A DNA stretch of 64,000 nucleotides from Metallyticus violacea (taxonomy: Eukaryota; Arthropoda; Insecta; Mantodea; Metallyticidae), in assembly GCA_030762175.1 (NCBI GenBank), contig CM060831.1:81541001-81605000 (forward strand), read 5' to 3'. Of this stretch, positions 59,802 to 64,000 are shown one piece after another. A program made the position numbers and the translations under genes. The stretch's first letter is position 1, and each line of letters opens with the position of its first letter. The notes under the pieces were generated by a model that made no database searches, was not told the origin of the DNA, and saw nothing but the letters and a program-made list of their open reading frames with translations.

Positions 59802-62800
59802 CATTCACGATTTTAGCAATAAGTGAAAATATTTGCATGTTGAGTTACATTAGCAGAATTATGACAGAATATAGCAACATGCATGCTTTGCAGACAGTAT
59901 CCGTGATTTTAATTGTTGGTCAATTAAAACAATTCTGTTGGTCAACAGAAAGCCATTGAAGTAACTTCAAGACGACTACATTTATGAGACCCCAATATAG
60001 GTATTAACAGTAGACATAATGGTGGAAATTGTGGTCCGTGATATTAATTACATGGCTTTGTTAATTTGGTTCGTTGGAGTTACCTGGTTTATTACAGTTA
60101 GTAAATGAACAGTAGCGTGTTACTTGTTTTTATTAAGTTAATATTGATTTAGTGAAATCACACCCGAAACTTGTGTAATAGGAAGTGCTAGTACAACATG
60201 GGCTGCTCTTATATGTCTTGTTTATGGCAGAGCACCGCATAATACCATATTTACAATTCCTAAATAGCAGTAATTAAAAGAGCAGTGGATAAAGAGTATA
60301 CATCTTGCAAATTTTGAAGTTAATGACAGAACTGTAGTGTGTATTAAACCTTTTGTATCAAAATTTGTGGTTATGGAGAAATTTTCCCTGCGTAAATTTC
60401 CTTATCCACTATAATAGACAACAATGAAGTTTAGCAATAAAATGGAACATCCGGAAGAACGCGTGAAACGGGTTTTGGAGCGAGAACAAGAGAGTTTTAA
60501 AATCAATGGTGTGAGCAGGCTGTTATGTTTTGACTTCTTTGCATGTGAGGTTAAGACCAGACAAATACAACCGTTTATAACGATTGCTAAGGAAGACTTT
60601 TCATTAAAATAGACATGATAAATATGATGCTCTCCCATTTATGTCTATTGGTTTTAACATGTCCAGTAATTTGAAAGTCGTGTATTTTATAAATATTTGT
60701 GCTTACGTGTGGAGAAATTTACAATTCATATTATTTTATATTTCGTTTACACATGAAAAATATTGTTTATAAAGAATTTCAGATTCTTAAAACTCACTGA
60801 AATATTTTCAGATGATAAATAAGGTCATCTTGTAAACATAATACTGTGTAAAAAGTTTATATTTGCTATTGGCAGTAGTAGGGCGACTTTAACCGCCATT
60901 TGTGGTCTGGTAAATGTAGTCAGTCTTGGTAACTTTTTCTTAGGGCTGCAATATGGGACGTCAATGCTATTGTAGATTTAACACTATCTATCGATATTTT
61001 GCTAATGTACTGTGAAGTATAATTTCTTTTAATAGTAAGGTTTAATAAATAATGACGACTTATGCACAGGAAATGTAACATATACGTAATCTTAAGCAAT
61101 TAATTACTTTGACCCCATATTATGTTTTAAACAGTTTTTACAGTACAAACACGTGACTGTAAATATATTCAGTTTTTAGCAATATGATACTTCAGTGATT
61201 GGTGATGTAAATGAAATTTTGTCAAATTAATGCAAGCAATTTGTGGAGATGGTGAATAAGGATTTTTGGCGTTGCACTAAAGTTGATAATTTTTTAAACC
61301 TTGGAATATAAAAAAATTCCTTACAATATGAGATGGTTCGCAACCTTAGTCTATATTTACTTAATTCCTAATACCCCAACCATACAGAAATGTTTTTAAT
61401 AGTCTTGATTTTGAAGTTTGCACATATACGTGTATTTTAGTTCCATGATAGTAATTTTGGAATTTAAAATTTTCTGTGGGAAAAATAAGACATTTTTATT
61501 ACATTTATGGAAAATTTAATCCTTATTTGTTGGCAACACGGTGTTGTTTGTTACATTAACTGAGGAAATATTGGAGATATTTTACGATTTTGAAAGTGCT
61601 CCTATAAGCTATTTAAGAAAAAGAAAAACAGAACCCATATTTGCTGTATGTATATTTTGCACGCCCAACCCACATATAGACTTCAGCAAGAAAGTTGTGA
61701 CTTTATAGCACAGTAGTTTGAACAAAAAGTAACCGTGAAAACACCTCCCGTCTTTCAACTGTTTTAATAGTGACATCAACGTTGAATTTTAATCTGCAAT
61801 CTCTAATGGAATCTTGTGTAAGCATGCCTTGACCAAAGACCTTTTTGATAGACCAGTCGTTTCAGAAGGCGTGCGATAGCCCGCTATGTTGAAATATGCC
61901 TATGGACTTAAGCAGTAATAAAAAAGGTGGCGCGGTAATGAATGGGTTGGTACGATCTCATGTAACGAGAGAGTTATATTAGCACGTAATGTGGGTGGTC
62001 AGGAAGGGCCACGTGACCTTAAAAACGGAAATATTTCAGCTCTCCCTGAAGGCCGACCAGTCGGATATCGAAATCATGTCTGGGCATATGCAGAGAAATA
62101 CCAGGACTGGAAAGGTATGAAACATTGTGCCTTTTTTGTTTCATTGTCTTGAAGTAAATCGGATATGAGATTACGAGCCTCAATGAAATACTAGTATGAG
62201 AAATGACTAATTGCATCAAACAGCTTTGAAATCAACTGAATTTGCATGAGAAACTAATGCTCATAGCCAGCAAGCACCAGGTTTTCTTTTATTCCCTAAC
62301 CTAACCTTTATTCTTGCCGTATCCTAGAAGGGTGATTTTGGAATGTGCAGAGCAAAAGTTTAATCTTTTTGTTTAAACTGGCATTTAAATACGGAAAAAA
62401 ATGCTCTCTTAGAATGAGCATGTTAAATTTTAGCTGTATCGAGCCAACTATCAACTTAATACGCATAGATGTGTAATATAAAATTAAAATATAAACAAAT
62501 ATAGAATAAAATGAAATTAAATAGAAAAAAATCTTTAAAATTCACGAAATATTCCTTATAAAGAGTTATCATATTTAAATATTGATAAAAGTATTTAATT
62601 TAATGGAAAAAATAATATCGAGAATGGATTTGTTTAGCATTTTCAAACAGCTTAGAACTGAAATAAACATTTGAAGCAATTCATTCAGACTAAGTGCAGC
62701 GTTAAAATTGTTCAAACATGAGAATATTACAAGTGGAACTTTGAAAAAAAATCAACTTTGTTTTATTAATGCTTTATAAAAAAAACTACATAATATAAAA

Positions 62801-63541
62801 ATGGAAGAGGGAGGGAGAGAGAGATTAGAGGCGAAAAAGAGAATGTGGGGAGAGAGACACAAAACAAAACTATTCTAGGTACACGTACCAATATGCACGA
62901 TTGAAAGCATGCGATATTTTAGATCAATACTGATGGGAAATATCGATTATCGTTTAAGTTTATGTTGATGAATCTTACATATTATTTTCAGTCTTTTAAT
63001 ATTTTCCATTACATGCAACCGTGTTTTTTTAAAAATAAAAAATATACGAAAAAAATTAAAAAATATACGAACAATAAAACCATTATAACTTAAATAACAG
63101 TGTATTGAATTAATATACCGCGGAAATGCAATGTTCTGATATAGTTTCAAAACCAACGTTCGAAAGGATGATTCTTGTTAGTTACGATGATTTAGCAAAG
63201 ATTCGTGTTATCGGACAATATCACTTACGGTTTTAAGGACTATTTTGCAGTCTAAACATTAAATAACGATCTAATTTTTGCACAATAAACTATAATACAC
63301 ACTTTATACACAACACAAATAAAAAAACTTAAAATTGCACTAAACAACAAATACACTCCCGCCAACCGCAGCTAACGAATTTCAACTGAAGTCTTTGTGG
63401 TTTTAGACTACAACCAATCACTTTCCCTTACTTTCTATACGCGTTGATAAGCCCCAGTCAGGTTGGAAACTTTAAGCACATGGCAGAGGAACTGATAAGC
63501 AAGTAAATAAGGGTTAATTTACTTTGCATTCTGCATTATTT
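59802..63541. other. No recognised gene in 3.7 kb
   Basis: Mostly AT-rich DNA. A 63-codon frame at 60424-60612 (MEHPEERVKRVLEREQESFK) has a reasonable start context and a possible splice donor (GAG|GTTAAG near 60550), but I do not recognise it. A purine-rich GA stretch lies at 62800-62860. Confidence 0.4.
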
Positions 63542-63778
63542 AATTTGTTTTATTTAAGGACACTCTTTGACATCTCAGGTCATCAGCGTCCCATTCAATT
63601 CCGGGCGTGAAACGGCCGACAAATTTTGCTCCGAGGCCTCTTCTTTCAGCCTTGAGGTTCTTTATCGTGCCGTAAATGTACGACACGGGACCCGCGGTTT
63701 TACTTCCCTTCCGAAGGAAGCCATACTTAGGATTTTTACGCCCGAAAAAACCCATCGAAGTTGACCGGATTTGAACCC
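63542..63778 (-). mobile_element. SINE family A, 5'-truncated, minus strand
   Basis: The minus strand runs from GGGTTCAAATCCGG (near 63765-63778) through AAGTATGGCTTCCTTCGGAA, AACCTCAAGGCTGAAAGAAG and TGACCTGAGATGTCAAAGAG to AATAAAACAAATTAAA. The head 5' of the B box is missing, where the next repeat begins. Confidence 0.88.
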
Positions 63779-63783
63779 AAACA

Positions 63784-64000
63784 GTTACCTTCGATACTCA
63801 ATATTTACTTTTATCACCATCACTTGTCTTCTTGCCATAGAAGGACTCCAAGAGTCCGAAATATAGCGATCTCAAGTGTGACTTTTTCTTTGTGTTTTAT
63901 CCTTTTCTACTATTATAATTACTGTTAATTTGTTCCATTGTTAATAGTGTTACTTTTTTTATTTTTCTTATATATATATATATATATATATATACATACA
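63784..64000 (+). mobile_element. Penelope-like 3' end with hammerhead-like hairpin, copy 2
   Basis: Homologous to the minus strand of 17954-18135. Hairpin GGACTC (63843-63848), loop CAA, GAGTCC (63852-63857), followed directly by GAAA (63858-63861) and TATAGCGA. Downstream GTGTTTTAT-x-CTTTTCTA is shared with copy 1, and it ends in an (AT)n tract that runs to the window edge. The element is cut by the window, so its type cannot be confirmed. Confidence 0.45.

Overview
This is a stretch of an AT-rich animal nuclear genome, almost certainly an insect. The evidence is one spliced gene whose exons lie almost 10 kb apart, dense mariner/Tc1, piggyBac, LINE and tRNA-derived SINE debris, long microsatellites and a short run of the insect telomere motif. 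The element set and the open, repeat-rich layout would suit a large-genome insect such as a cockroach or other polyneopteran, but that narrower placement is inference. No bacterial-style gene, CRISPR array or viral gene was recognised.

The only host gene I can support is on the minus strand at 31429-41831. It is a two-exon membrane E3 ubiquitin ligase of the MARCH (RING-CH) family, most like MARCH2/MARCH3. Exon 1 (41556-41831) carries the first four zinc-binding cysteines. Exon 2 (31429-31875) carries the remaining His and Cys ligands, two transmembrane segments and the stop. Splicing across the 9.7-kb intron gives a complete C4HC3 RING-CH domain in a predicted protein of 240 residues.

The rest is mobile DNA, nearly all broken. 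There are at least five mariner families: family A (TIR begins TACGAGGGTAGG, seven copies or fragments), B (two), C, D and G. There are four DD41D-like or related elements, a Tc1 remnant, another DDE transposase remnant at 45.9-46.9 kb, and a piggyBac remnant carrying a nested DD41D element 94 bp from the MARCH exon-2 acceptor. LINE 3' ends of several types occur (650-1190, 1192-1683, 10.5-11.9 kb, 37.8 kb, 38.7 kb, 45.0 kb, 52.6 kb). Two tRNA-derived SINE families have many copies. Two copies of a Penelope-like 3' end carry a hammerhead-like hairpin.

Layout: 0-5.5 kb LINE, mariner A and G, a 1-kb long-TIR element and SINEs; 6.9-14.7 kb mariners A, C and B and a LINE; 14.7-18.5 kb AT-rich DNA, a divergent 140-bp tandem array and a 109-bp alternating purine/pyrimidine tract; 18.5-26.2 kb mariners, SINEs and a deletion-derived long-TIR element; 27.8-29.2 kb a perfect GATG/GATA array; 30.2-41.8 kb the MARCH gene with its element-filled intron; 42-46.9 kb mostly unique DNA with a LINE and a transposase remnant; 47.2-48.2 kb a TAC/ACC triplet array; 49-60 kb mariners, SINEs, a LINE, a TACA/TACG array and a DD41D element; 60-64 kb mostly unique DNA ending in a SINE and a Penelope-like tail. 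I see no novel multi-gene system. The most distinctive signals are the hairpin-bearing retroelement tails, the 140-bp array next to the alternating tract, the long-TIR element at 2.9-4.0 kb, the nested piggyBac, and the split RING-CH gene.
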